From NCBI GenBank assembly GCA_038065915.1, contig JBBTPZ010000003.1:12608-76607 (forward strand): a stretch of DNA of 64,000 nucleotides, in the 5' to 3' direction. Made by a program: the position numbers and the translations under genes. The notes beneath the pieces were generated by a model, which saw only the letters and a list, made by a program, of their open reading frames with translations, was not told the DNA's origin and searched no databases. Source of the stretch: VMGX01 sp038065915. Lineage in GTDB: Bacteria > Patescibacteriota > Minisyncoccia > Phycocordibacterales > 21-14-all-36-13. Below, piece after piece: positions 43,878 to 51,707 of this stretch (positions within the stretch are counted from its first letter, which is position 1; each line of letters starts with the position of its first letter).

Positions 43878-43904
43878 GTGGGCATATTTTTATGTTATGC
43901 CCAC
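43878..43904 (-). terminator. Hairpin between the 21-residue ORF and tRNA-His
   Basis: GTGGGCATA/TATGCCCAC stem; weak T-run. Could be a terminator or a processing hairpin for tRNA-His. Confidence 0.5.
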
Positions 43905-43917
43905 CATCACAACAATA

Positions 43918-43983
43918 CTAGGAACATCCAATTGTGTGTGGACCTGTCCCCCCAAAAGAACGATGGAAATTCTTTCTTTTCAT
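43918..43983 (-). CDS. Candidate 21-residue peptide with strong SD
   Basis: ATG 43983 to TAG 43918; peptide MKRKNFHRSFGG then TGPHTIGCS. GGAGG lies 5 bases upstream of the ATG. It follows a TTGACA promoter and a terminator-containing leader and precedes tRNA-His. Basic head and Gly/Cys tail. It could be a leader peptide or a small secreted or modified peptide; no modifying enzyme is recognisable nearby. Confidence 0.4.
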   Translation of the reverse strand: MKRKNFHRSFGGTGPHTIGCS

Positions 43984-44012
43984 AAAAACCTCCATTTCAA
44001 ATAACAAAAAAT

Positions 44013-44051
44013 CCCAAAACAAAAAACCCCTTAAAAGAGGTCTGTTTTGGG
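44013..44051 (-). terminator. Terminator inside the leader of the 21-residue ORF
   Basis: CCCAAAACA/TGTTTTGGG outer stem with an inner CTTTTAAG hairpin, then ATTTTTTG on the minus strand. It lies upstream of the SD, so readthrough is needed to express the ORF: attenuation, or the 3' end of a short RNA of about 135 nt. Confidence 0.6.
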
Positions 44052-44152
44052 TTTAATTAAAAATTATAACCAGCACGCAAAAAGGCCCCTTTTAAAGGTT
44101 ACCTTCGTGATGATTAAATTTTTTACCAAATTTATTCATGTTGTGTAGATAT

Positions 44153-44181
44153 ATAGTATATGGGAAGCCATATTTTGTCAA
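44153..44181 (-). promoter_or_regulatory. Promoter driving the leader/peptide/tRNA-His unit
   Basis: TTGACA (44181-44176), 17 bp, TACTAT (44158-44153) on the minus strand. Confidence 0.6.
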
Positions 44182-44195
44182 ATCTTTGTGGATAA

Positions 44196-44414
44196 CTATA
44201 TTTTTTCAATGACGCGTTTTATTTTTAAAAATTTAAATGTTTTTTTGCTTAAAATTTTTTTCAGAAAAGATAAAGTTTTTTTCCCCCCTATCAACCAAAT
44301 AAAACCTAGAATAATCAAGAAAGTTGTTCCTGGAACTGGTGTCATATAAAAAACCAACCCAACGGTAATAAAAATAAATCCCAGCGTTTTGTGAAGAATC
44401 CCCCATTTGTCCAT
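44196..44414 (-). CDS. Small PGPGW/YbaN-like membrane protein
   Basis: 72 residues from ATG 44414 (MDKWGILHKTLG); an upstream ATG at 44468 lies in a partial tRNA copy. Two TM helices with the turn TPVPGTTFLIILGFIWLIGG, then a basic tail. Resembles the DUF454/PGPGW families; function unknown. Confidence 0.65.
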   Translation of the reverse strand: MDKWGILHKTLGFIFITVGLVFYMTPVPGTTFLIILGFIWLIGGKKTLSFLKKILSKKTFKFLKIKRVIEKI

Positions 44415-44449
44415 TATGATTTTATTATAGTACTTGTTTTTTAAAAAAC

Positions 44450-44543
44450 GTTTTGGCGGAGGGTTCAAATCCCTACATCTTCAAACAAAAACCATTTTTA
44501 GATACTAAAAAAATAGTATCAAAAATTGTTTTGGCGGAGGGTA
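44450..44543. repeat. Duplicated tRNA-Ser 3' end
   Basis: TTTTGGCGGAGGGT at 44450-44463 repeats at 44530-44543, which is the 3' end and flank of tRNA-Ser. The copy is followed by TCAAATCCCTAC, T-arm-like. Confidence 0.65.
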
Positions 44544-44619
44544 TGGGATTTGAACCCATGAGGGGTTACCCCCTACTCGCTCTCCAAGCGAGCGCACTAG
44601 ACCACTATGCGAACCCTCC
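44535..44619 (-). tRNA. tRNA-Ser (GGA)
   Basis: Class II. Acceptor GGAGGGT/ACCCTCC, anticodon loop TTGGAGA closed by CTCGC/GCGAG, long variable arm, T-loop TTCAAAT. Its 5' end directly abuts the stop codon of the next gene. Confidence 0.93.
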
Positions 44620-45150
44620 TTATTTATTTTTTATTTTCACAAGATATAAAAAATCCTTCTTTTCTATTTCTATTTTTTTAAGAAAAGGAATTCCTATTTT
44701 TGTATTCTTTTCTATTATATATTGCCAAGATTTTCTAGGCTCGTTTTTTATTTTTATTGGTGGAAACATAACATATACATAACCTTTCTTCAATATTGTT
44801 TTTTCTTTCGTATATCCATTTCTTTTTTCTATAATTAATTTTAATGGGTGTTTCTTATCTATAAAATAAGGATAATTTAAAGCAGCATTTTTATTTGAAA
44901 ATAATGCTTTCAAAATAGCAATTGAACTATTATTTGTTAAAAAAATTTTTCCTTCTCCTTTTATATTTTCATCCAACTTAACAGAAGTGGTGGAACCATG
45001 AAAGAAATACTTATATTTTTTATTTAGAAAATCTAAAAAATATTCTGTAGATATATTCTGATTTTTTAATTCTCTTAAATCTTTTAGAGTGATTATTTGT
45101 TTTTTAGAAAATTTTTTTACGAATTTAGATAATATAATTTTTTTATTCAT
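44620..45150 (-). CDS. Hypothetical protein, possibly ADP-ribosyltransferase-like fold
   Basis: 176 residues, basic, no TM. YKYFFHGSTTSVKLDENI with IFLTNNSSIAILKALFS recalls the 'FHGS' strand of ADP-ribosyltransferase-like proteins, but the match is too short to claim activity. Adjacent to tRNA-Ser with no spacer, so the tRNA is probably processed from its 3' end. Confidence 0.55.
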   Translation of the reverse strand: MNKKIILSKFVKKFSKKQIITLKDLRELKNQNISTEYFLDFLNKKYKYFFHGSTTSVKLDENIKGEGKIFLTNNSSIAILKALFSNKNAALNYPYFIDKKHPLKLIIEKRNGYTKEKTILKKGYVYVMFPPIKIKNEPRKSWQYIIEKNTKIGIPFLKKIEIEKKDFLYLVKIKNK

Positions 45151-45242
45151 AAAATTTTATTTTCGTATTTTTTACTTTTTTGTTGTTTTTTGTTTTTTTT
45201 TCTTTACACTAAAACCTAATCACTAGAAACTAGAACCTAAAC

Positions 45243-46130
45243 TCACCATCTCCCACTAGATCCGCCTCCTCCAGACATTCCACCACCAAATCCTCCAAAG
45301 CCACCACCCCCACGACTACTTCCTCCGCCAAATCCACCGCCACCTAAAAACCATGGCGGAACACCTCCACCAGTTTTATGTTTTTGATATGCACGAGAGA
45401 CAACGAAATCCAAAAATAATCCAAACCCAATAAAAAAACCAATCACTAATATTGTAATCAAAGAAATGCCAATAAAAAATATTGAAATTATCAAACCCAC
45501 AACTCCTCCAAAAATTCCTCCCGCCCACCATGATTTTGACCTAGCAAGAACAGCTATAATCCACTGAAACACAATTAACACAAAAATAATAAAATTAAAA
45601 TTTAATTTGGGTCCGTCAGATTTTTCAGAATATCCTTCTGGAATTATTTGTTGACCACCAAGTGCAGAAATCATTTTATTAACCGCTCCATTTATTCCAT
45701 CAAAATAATTTTCCTGTTTAAATGCGGGGGTGATAATATCACTCTGAATATAAGATGTTCCGATATCTGTTAAGAAAGGTTCAACGCCATAACCTGTGTG
45801 TATGCGAGTTTGTCTATCACCAAGAGAAATTAAAAGAAGAACTCCATTATTTTTATCTTTCTTTCCTATTCTCCATTTTGTAAAAATTTCTTGTGCAATA
45901 TTTTCTATTGTGTTTCCGTCCAACGATTTTATCGTTACGACTCCAATTTCATTTGTTGTTTGTTTTTCAAATTCTGAAAGTTTATTTTCCAATGAAATTT
46001 TTTCTTCTGGTTTCAACATTTCAGCATAATCAGAAACAAAACTTGATGGTTTTTCTGGCACAGCAAAAGCAAGCACCAAAGAAGGCAAAAACATTAGCAA
46101 CGCAGTTAGAAATAAAACCTTAAATCTCAT
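45243..46130 (-). CDS. TPM-domain membrane protein with Gly-rich tail
   Basis: 295 residues. Signal peptide (about 1-22), external TPM domain (about 28-150; SFVSDYAEMLKPEEKISLEN, NGVLLLISLGDRQTRIHTGYG), two or three TM helices (about 180-250), then a Gly/Ser tail ending GGGGSSGRW. YgcG-type; TPM domains act as phosphatases or in photosystem repair elsewhere. Directly downstream of lemA (4-bp gap), a widespread pairing. Confidence 0.85.
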   Translation of the reverse strand: MRFKVLFLTALLMFLPSLVLAFAVPEKPSSFVSDYAEMLKPEEKISLENKLSEFEKQTTNEIGVVTIKSLDGNTIENIAQEIFTKWRIGKKDKNNGVLLLISLGDRQTRIHTGYGVEPFLTDIGTSYIQSDIITPAFKQENYFDGINGAVNKMISALGGQQIIPEGYSEKSDGPKLNFNFIIFVLIVFQWIIAVLARSKSWWAGGIFGGVVGLIISIFFIGISLITILVIGFFIGFGLFLDFVVSRAYQKHKTGGGVPPWFLGGGGFGGGSSRGGGGFGGFGGGMSGGGGSSGRW

Positions 46131-46134
46131 TTAT

Positions 46135-46719
46135 TTAATTTGTGAAATCAACTGTTGGTACTACCTGATTTTCTTTTGGAACTTCAAAGTAAGCTCTTTC
46201 TGTTACACCGAAAATACTAGCCAAAACAGAAGAAGGAAACACCTTTACACCCATGTTTAGAAGTTTAACCATATCGTTATATTTCATTCTCTCTACTGAA
46301 ATTCTGTTTTCTGTTCCTTCAAGTGAAACAATTAAATCTCTGTACGCCTGTGATGATTGCAAAACGGGATAATTTTCAGCTATCACCAACAATCTTCCGA
46401 GAGCTGATTCCACCTGGCTAGTAGCTCGCACTTTTTCATCTATTGTTATTGCCCCACTATATCTTGTTCTTGCTTCCGCAATGTCACCAAAAACTTTTTG
46501 TTCCTGCCCAGCAACACCTTTTACCGTGTTAACTATGTTAGGAATTAAATCAAATCTTCTTTGATATTGATTTTCAACCTGAGACCATTGTGAAGTAATT
46601 CCTTCGTTCATTTTTACAAATGAATTATATTTTGAAATTCCCCACCCAAGAACCCAAACAATAACAACCACAACTACAATCCACTTTAAATTTTTTTGAA
46701 AAAATGTTTTTTCTTCCAT
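46135..46719 (-). CDS. lemA: LemA family protein
   Basis: 194 residues. One N-terminal TM, then the LemA coiled-coil fold: SQVENQYQRRFDLIPNIVNT, SALGRLLVIAENYP, FQDL-like AYRDLIVSLEGTENRISVER. Function unclear in the family. Operon with the TPM gene. Confidence 0.9.
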   Translation of the reverse strand: MEEKTFFQKNLKWIVVVVVIVWVLGWGISKYNSFVKMNEGITSQWSQVENQYQRRFDLIPNIVNTVKGVAGQEQKVFGDIAEARTRYSGAITIDEKVRATSQVESALGRLLVIAENYPVLQSSQAYRDLIVSLEGTENRISVERMKYNDMVKLLNMGVKVFPSSVLASIFGVTERAYFEVPKENQVVPTVDFTN

Positions 46720-46739
46720 AATAAAAATAAATTATTTTA

Positions 46740-46952
46740 TAATATGATTATTATAACACATATTAAAACCACCTTTAAGGCCGGTTTTAATTTATAATGT
46801 TTTTTACTAATTCAGTTAAAATATTCCCGTTATTTTTCTAATCCTCACTACTTTCTAATTCGCGCGAATTAGAAAGTGTAATATAAACAAGAGATATTAT
46901 TTAATTTTTAAATTTTGAGTTACAGATTTTAGATTTTAGATTTTAGATTTTC
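46740..46952. repeat. Small repeats downstream of groEL
   Basis: TTCTAATTCG/CGAATTAGAA palindrome near 46853-46875 and a tandem ATTTTAG repeat at 46925-46950. Confidence 0.55.
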
Positions 46953-48578
46953 CTAGTACTCTCCCGTCATATCGTCGCCATGGCTATGTTCGTGTTTATT
47001 TTTTTCTGGTTCGTCTGCGATAGCAACTTCTGTCGTTAACAAAATTGCAGCAGCTGAAGCGGCATTTTGAACAGAAGTTCTTGTAACTTTCACTGGGTCA
47101 ATTATTCCGGCAGAAATCATATCGCTTATTATTTCATTTTTAAATGCATCATATCCTTTTCCTTTTCTAATTTCTTGTAAAACAGCGGAGCCGTCTTCAT
47201 TACCAGAATTAAATACAATTTGTCTTAATGGTGATTCCAACGCCTTTAATAAAATTCCATAACCCGATAAAAATGCTTCGCCTTCGGTTGTTGGAATCTT
47301 TTTTTTGAGTTTGTCTGCAACTTTTACAAGTGCGACTCCCCCACCAACAATTATTCCTTCATCTATTGCCGCTTTTGTTGCATTAACGGCATCTTCAATT
47401 TTTAATTTCAAATATTTCATTTCTGTTTCTGTCGCCGCACCAACATGAATCACCGCAATGCCACCAGATAATTTTGCTACTCTTTCTTCAAGTTTTTCTT
47501 TTTCAAATGATTTTGCTGTTTGAATTTGTTTTTTTAATTGTTGAATTCTTTTTTCTATATCTGCTTTTTTGCCAGCTCTGCCAATAATTATTGTTTTATC
47601 TTTTGTAGATACAATCTTTTTAACTCTACCAAGCATTTCTATTTCAGTATTTTCCAATTTTATTCCTGTGTCTTCTGAAACAATCTGCGCTCCGACAACT
47701 ATTGAAATATCTTCCAATATTAATTTTTTCTTGTCTCCGTAGCCGGGTGATTTTATCGCAAGAATATTAAAGTTGCCCCTAATTTTATTCACAACAAAAG
47801 TCGCAAGGGCCTCGCCTTCAACATCATCTGCGATTATAACCAAATCCTTTTCGCCGGCAGTTGAAAGTTTTTCAAGAATTGGAAGAATATCTTTTATGGC
47901 TGATATTTTTTTATCCACCAAAAGAATTGGAACATCTTTATATTCTGATTCCATTCTCTCTGCATTAGTTATCATATATGGAGAAACATATCCTTTATCA
48001 AATTCAAGACCATCAACCACATCGTATGACATTCCAACCGATTGTGATTCCTCTACTGTAACGACTCCATCTTTACCAACTTTTTTAATCGTATTCGCAA
48101 TAATTTCACCAAGGTCTTTAGATTCGGATGCGATTGTGGCGACTTGTTTTATTTCTTCATCATTTTTAATTTCTTTAGATATTGCTTTCAATTCTTTTAC
48201 GGTATCCTGTGAAGCTGTTTCTATCCCCCTTCTTATTTCCATTGAATTTTCACCCATTGTTATTTTTCTCATTCCTTCTTCAATTATTGCTTGCATTAAA
48301 ACAACAGAAGTAGTTGTTCCATCTCCCGCAACACTGTTTGTTTTTTCAGCAACTTCTTTAACTATTTCCGCGCCCATATTTTCAAACTTATCAGATAAAG
48401 AAATTTCTTTAGCAATTGAAACACCATCATTTGTTATCATTGGACCGCCATAACTTTTATCTAAAACAACATTTCTTCCGCGCGGACCGAGAGTAACTTT
48501 TACCGCGTTAGCTACTTTATCCACTCCATTTTTTAGTGCTTTTCTGGCTGTTTCGTTATATATAATTTTTTTTGACAT
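46953..48578 (-). CDS. groEL: Chaperonin GroEL
   Basis: 541 residues. VTLGPRGRNVVLDK, ATP site GDGTTTSVVLMQ, EGMRKI, and the apical and intermediate domains are in normal order, with AAAILLTTEVAIADEP near the end. The C-terminus is KHEHSHGDDMTGEY, without the usual GGM repeats. Works with GroES encoded upstream. Confidence 0.96.
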   Translation of the reverse strand: MSKKIIYNETARKALKNGVDKVANAVKVTLGPRGRNVVLDKSYGGPMITNDGVSIAKEISLSDKFENMGAEIVKEVAEKTNSVAGDGTTTSVVLMQAIIEEGMRKITMGENSMEIRRGIETASQDTVKELKAISKEIKNDEEIKQVATIASESKDLGEIIANTIKKVGKDGVVTVEESQSVGMSYDVVDGLEFDKGYVSPYMITNAERMESEYKDVPILLVDKKISAIKDILPILEKLSTAGEKDLVIIADDVEGEALATFVVNKIRGNFNILAIKSPGYGDKKKLILEDISIVVGAQIVSEDTGIKLENTEIEMLGRVKKIVSTKDKTIIIGRAGKKADIEKRIQQLKKQIQTAKSFEKEKLEERVAKLSGGIAVIHVGAATETEMKYLKLKIEDAVNATKAAIDEGIIVGGGVALVKVADKLKKKIPTTEGEAFLSGYGILLKALESPLRQIVFNSGNEDGSAVLQEIRKGKGYDAFKNEIISDMISAGIIDPVKVTRTSVQNAASAAAILLTTEVAIADEPEKNKHEHSHGDDMTGEY

Positions 48579-48812
48579 AATAGTTTTAAATTATTTATCT
48601 TTTAAATTTTATTTTGTGCGACTTAAATTTATTAATATTTATTCATTAAATCTGATTAATTCAAAATTCCAAATCACAAATTCCAAATTACAAATAATAT
48701 CTAAATTCCAATCCATAAATTTAAAATTTTGTTATTTTAGTATTTTGTATTTTGATTATTATAATTTATTTGGTGTTTGGTGCTTGTAATTTGTTGTTTG
48801 CTATTTTAAAAA
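48579..48812. repeat. AATTCCAAATCACAAATT-type repeats between groES and groEL
   Basis: Tandem AATTCCAAAT(C/T)AC units at 48660-48700, then TTGGTGTTTGGTGCTTG at 48770-48786. This low-complexity, partly inverted repeat separates the two chaperonin genes. Confidence 0.6.
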
Positions 48813-49202
48813 TTATTTTAAAATAGCAAGTATACTTGATTCACTCACAATTTGATATTCTTCACCGTTTATTTTTATTTCGTCACCCCAACTAAATAAA
48901 ACTTCATCGCCTTTCTTTACACTCATTGGAACTAATTTCCCATCTTCGTATTTTCCTTCTCCAACAGCAACGACACTACCTCTCTTAGCACCACGGTCTT
49001 CACTAACAGAATCAGGAATTATTATTCCGTAATCAGTTATTCTATTTTTCTCATTTTTATCAAATTCCTTTATTAAAACCTTATCAAATAAAGGAAGTAT
49101 TCTTGAATCACCTACTTGTGCTAGTGAGTTAGTTTTTGTTACTTTTGACCCTTTTTTAACAATAGAAACATGGACTGTTTTTAAAACTTTTTTCTTAGGC
49201 AT
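48813..49202 (-). CDS. groES: Co-chaperonin GroES with N-terminal extension
   Basis: About 129 residues from ATG 49202 (ATG 49220 is an alternative), against 95 usual. The extra 35 or so N-terminal residues are basic (KKKVLKTVHVSIVKKGSKV). The GroES domain follows: RILPLFDKVLIKEF, YGIIIPDSVSEDRGAKRGSV, and VSESSILAILK. The mobile loop (about SVSEDRGAK) is present. Precedes groEL. Confidence 0.9.
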   Translation of the reverse strand: MPKKKVLKTVHVSIVKKGSKVTKTNSLAQVGDSRILPLFDKVLIKEFDKNEKNRITDYGIIIPDSVSEDRGAKRGSVVAVGEGKYEDGKLVPMSVKKGDEVLFSWGDEIKINGEEYQIVSESSILAILK

Positions 49203-49352
49203 ATTTTTGTTTTTATTCATTTAATTAAGACCTTTTTATATTATAGACATAATATTATATTTATTGTTTTTGATAATGTCAAATAAAATTTGTGTTCTAA
49301 TTCATTATAAAATTTGGCATCAAATGTTGCCTCAAAAGGGCCAGCGTGATAC

Positions 49353-49358
49353 TATAAT
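49353..49358 (+). promoter_or_regulatory. secG -10 box, leaderless arrangement
   Basis: TATAAT ends 6 bp before the ATG at 49365, so transcription should start at about the start codon. Confidence 0.5.
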
Positions 49359-49364
49359 AGACAA

Positions 49365-49598
49365 ATGGAATCCTTGGTTAATATATTGCCTTACATACAA
49401 ATAGTGCTTTCTGTTCTGTTAATTATCGGAATATTAATGCAACAATCAGACGCCAGTTTAGGCGCCGTCTTTGGTGGTGGTAACGACGCTGGAGGAATCC
49501 AACACACACGAAGAGGCTTGGAAAAAATACTTTTCAACGGAACAATAATTCTTGGTGCCTTGTTTCTATTGACCGCTTTCCTTTCACTAATCCTATAA
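49365..49598 (+). CDS. secG: Protein translocase subunit SecG
   Basis: 77 residues, two TM helices joined by the SecG motif LMQQSDASLGAVFGGG and RRGLEKILFNGTII. Accessory subunit of SecYEG. Confidence 0.9.
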   Translation: MESLVNILPYIQIVLSVLLIIGILMQQSDASLGAVFGGGNDAGGIQHTRRGLEKILFNGTIILGALFLLTAFLSLIL

Positions 49599-49692
49599 GT
49601 TTTAAATTGTCCACCTAAAAACAAACCTACAATATACTTATAACTAATATATTTTGTTGTAATAAAAACTCCATTTACTGTTTAAATTCAAT

Positions 49693-51444
49693 ATGTCTAA
49701 AATAGACCTTAGAAAAAGATTTGATATTCCATTAATTGAAAAACTTGATAAAACTTTCCACTCTTTCTCTTTTCTTGAAAGAATAGCTTTTCTGATTTTT
49801 TCTTTTTTACTTGTATCAAGCACAATTTCAATACTCTGGAAAATAAATAATTATATTTCAACTGAAATCCCGGTTGAAGGCGGAAAAATAACCGAAGGAA
49901 TTATCGGTTTCCCGCGTTTTATAAATCCTGTTTTAGCAATTTCAGACGCAGACCGTGATTTATCAATATTAGTATATTCTGGTCTAATGAAAGCAACTCC
50001 TGATGGGAGAATTATTAAAGATATTGCGAAAAGTTACGAAATTTCTGAAGATGGACTCACATATACATTTAAAATAAGAGACGATGCCGTATTTCATGAC
50101 GGCGAACCGGTAAGGGCGGATGATATTTTATTTACAATACAAAAAAGTCAAGATAGTGTAATTAAAAGTCCAAAACGCGCAGCATGGGATGGTGTGCAAG
50201 TAGAAAAAATTGGAGAAAAAGAAGTTCGTTTTATTCTTAAACAACCCTACTCCCCATTTCTTGAAAATACAACACTGGGAATACTTCCAAAACATATATG
50301 GAGTACTATTGATTCGGAACAATTTGTTTTTAGTAGATTTAATATTGAACCAATTGGGTCTGGACCATATAAAATTAAAAGTATAAAAAGTGATTCCGCT
50401 GGCATTTCAGAATATTATATATTAGAACCTTTTGACAATTATTCTCTTGGCAAACCATTCATTTCAGAAATAGAAACGAGATTTTATTCAAACGAAGAAG
50501 AGTTGAACAAGGCGTATGAAAAAGGTTCTATAACTTCAATGAACACAATTTCGTCGTTAATAGCGGATGAGCTCAAGAAAGACGGCAAGCGTGTTGAAAC
50601 ATATCCACTACCAAGAATTTTCGCAGTATTTTTAAATCAAAATCAAGCGCAAATATTTACAAACAAAGAAGTGCGACAAGCATTGGACATTGCAACTGAT
50701 AAGGAATATATTGTTAAAGAAATTTTAAACAACTACGGAGAAGTGGCGGAAACACCAATACCACCCGGTTCAATAAAATTAAAAACAATAGATAGAAATA
50801 AAGCTTTCCAAGATGCAAAAGCCAAAACCAACGCGGCAATTGATGTATTGGAAAAGAATGGCTGGAAATTAAGTAAAGACAAAAATATAAGAACAAAAAA
50901 AGTTGGGAAAAAAATTGAAAGTTTGGAATTTACAATGGCTACATCAAATGTTCCTGAACTTAAAAAAACCGCCCAACTAATACAAAATATGTGGGCAAAA
51001 ATAGGTGTTAAAGTTAATCTCCAATTTTTTGAAACAAGTAATTTAAATCAGGACATAATAAGACCAAGAAAATATGATGCGCTTTTGTTTGGTGAAATTG
51101 TTGGAAGAGATATGGACTTGTTTGCTTTTTGGCATTCATCGCAAAGAAATGACCCTGGTTTAAATATAGCGTCTTATACAAATATAAAAACGGACAAAAT
51201 TTTAGAAGGAATAAGAAAGATGTCGAACGAAAAAGAAAAATACAAAAAATATATTGACTTTATAGAAGAAGTTAAGAAGGACACGCCGGCAATTTTCCTA
51301 TACTCCCCCGACTTTGTATACACAGTACCAAAAAATCTAAAAGGTTTTGAACTCGGTGTTGTGACAACTTCGGCCGAAAGATTTTTGGATGTTAATAATT
51401 GGTATATAAACACCCAAAAAGTTTGGAATATATTTGTGCAATAA
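49693..51444 (+). CDS. Peptide ABC transporter substrate-binding protein (SBP_bac_5)
   Basis: 583 residues. Cytoplasmic head, one TM (about 28-50), then an extracytoplasmic DppA/OppA-type domain: EISEDGLTYTFKIRDDAVFHDGEPVRADDI, EVRQALDIATDKEYIV, AAxVLEKNGW-like INVLEKNGWK. Unusual for lacking a lipobox; it is anchored by the TM. No permease or ATPase gene in the window. Likely binds peptides. Confidence 0.88.
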   Translation: MSKIDLRKRFDIPLIEKLDKTFHSFSFLERIAFLIFSFLLVSSTISILWKINNYISTEIPVEGGKITEGIIGFPRFINPVLAISDADRDLSILVYSGLMKATPDGRIIKDIAKSYEISEDGLTYTFKIRDDAVFHDGEPVRADDILFTIQKSQDSVIKSPKRAAWDGVQVEKIGEKEVRFILKQPYSPFLENTTLGILPKHIWSTIDSEQFVFSRFNIEPIGSGPYKIKSIKSDSAGISEYYILEPFDNYSLGKPFISEIETRFYSNEEELNKAYEKGSITSMNTISSLIADELKKDGKRVETYPLPRIFAVFLNQNQAQIFTNKEVRQALDIATDKEYIVKEILNNYGEVAETPIPPGSIKLKTIDRNKAFQDAKAKTNAAIDVLEKNGWKLSKDKNIRTKKVGKKIESLEFTMATSNVPELKKTAQLIQNMWAKIGVKVNLQFFETSNLNQDIIRPRKYDALLFGEIVGRDMDLFAFWHSSQRNDPGLNIASYTNIKTDKILEGIRKMSNEKEKYKKYIDFIEEVKKDTPAIFLYSPDFVYTVPKNLKGFELGVVTTSAERFLDVNNWYINTQKVWNIFVQ

Positions 51445-51707
51445 TTTTCTCTTCAAAAAAATTAAAAAAATCACAAGAAAAATCTCCTGAAATTAATAAG
51501 TGGTAAAAACATATGCCACAATAAAATAATGGATCCCGTAGTAGAAATTCAAAAGCGATGAATGAGCTTTTGAATCCATAATATTTTTTACAAATTCAGC
51601 TCGTAAATAAGATTTACAAAATAGACAATAAAATGACAAAAAATTTATCAATATTAATAACAAGAATAGCCGTGCTCTTTTAGGGCAATGCCATTTTTCA
51701 CTACAGG
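51445..51707 (+). repeat. Gap with K element ending at the RNase J start codon
   Basis: K element 51529-51710 begins ATGGATCCCGTAGTAG and ends CCATTTTTCACTACAGGATG; its last ATG is the RNase J start. A smaller hairpin (51548-51575, CAAAAGC/GCTTTTG) sits inside the 5' arm. The GCTCTTTTAGGGC hairpin is retained. Confidence 0.8.
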
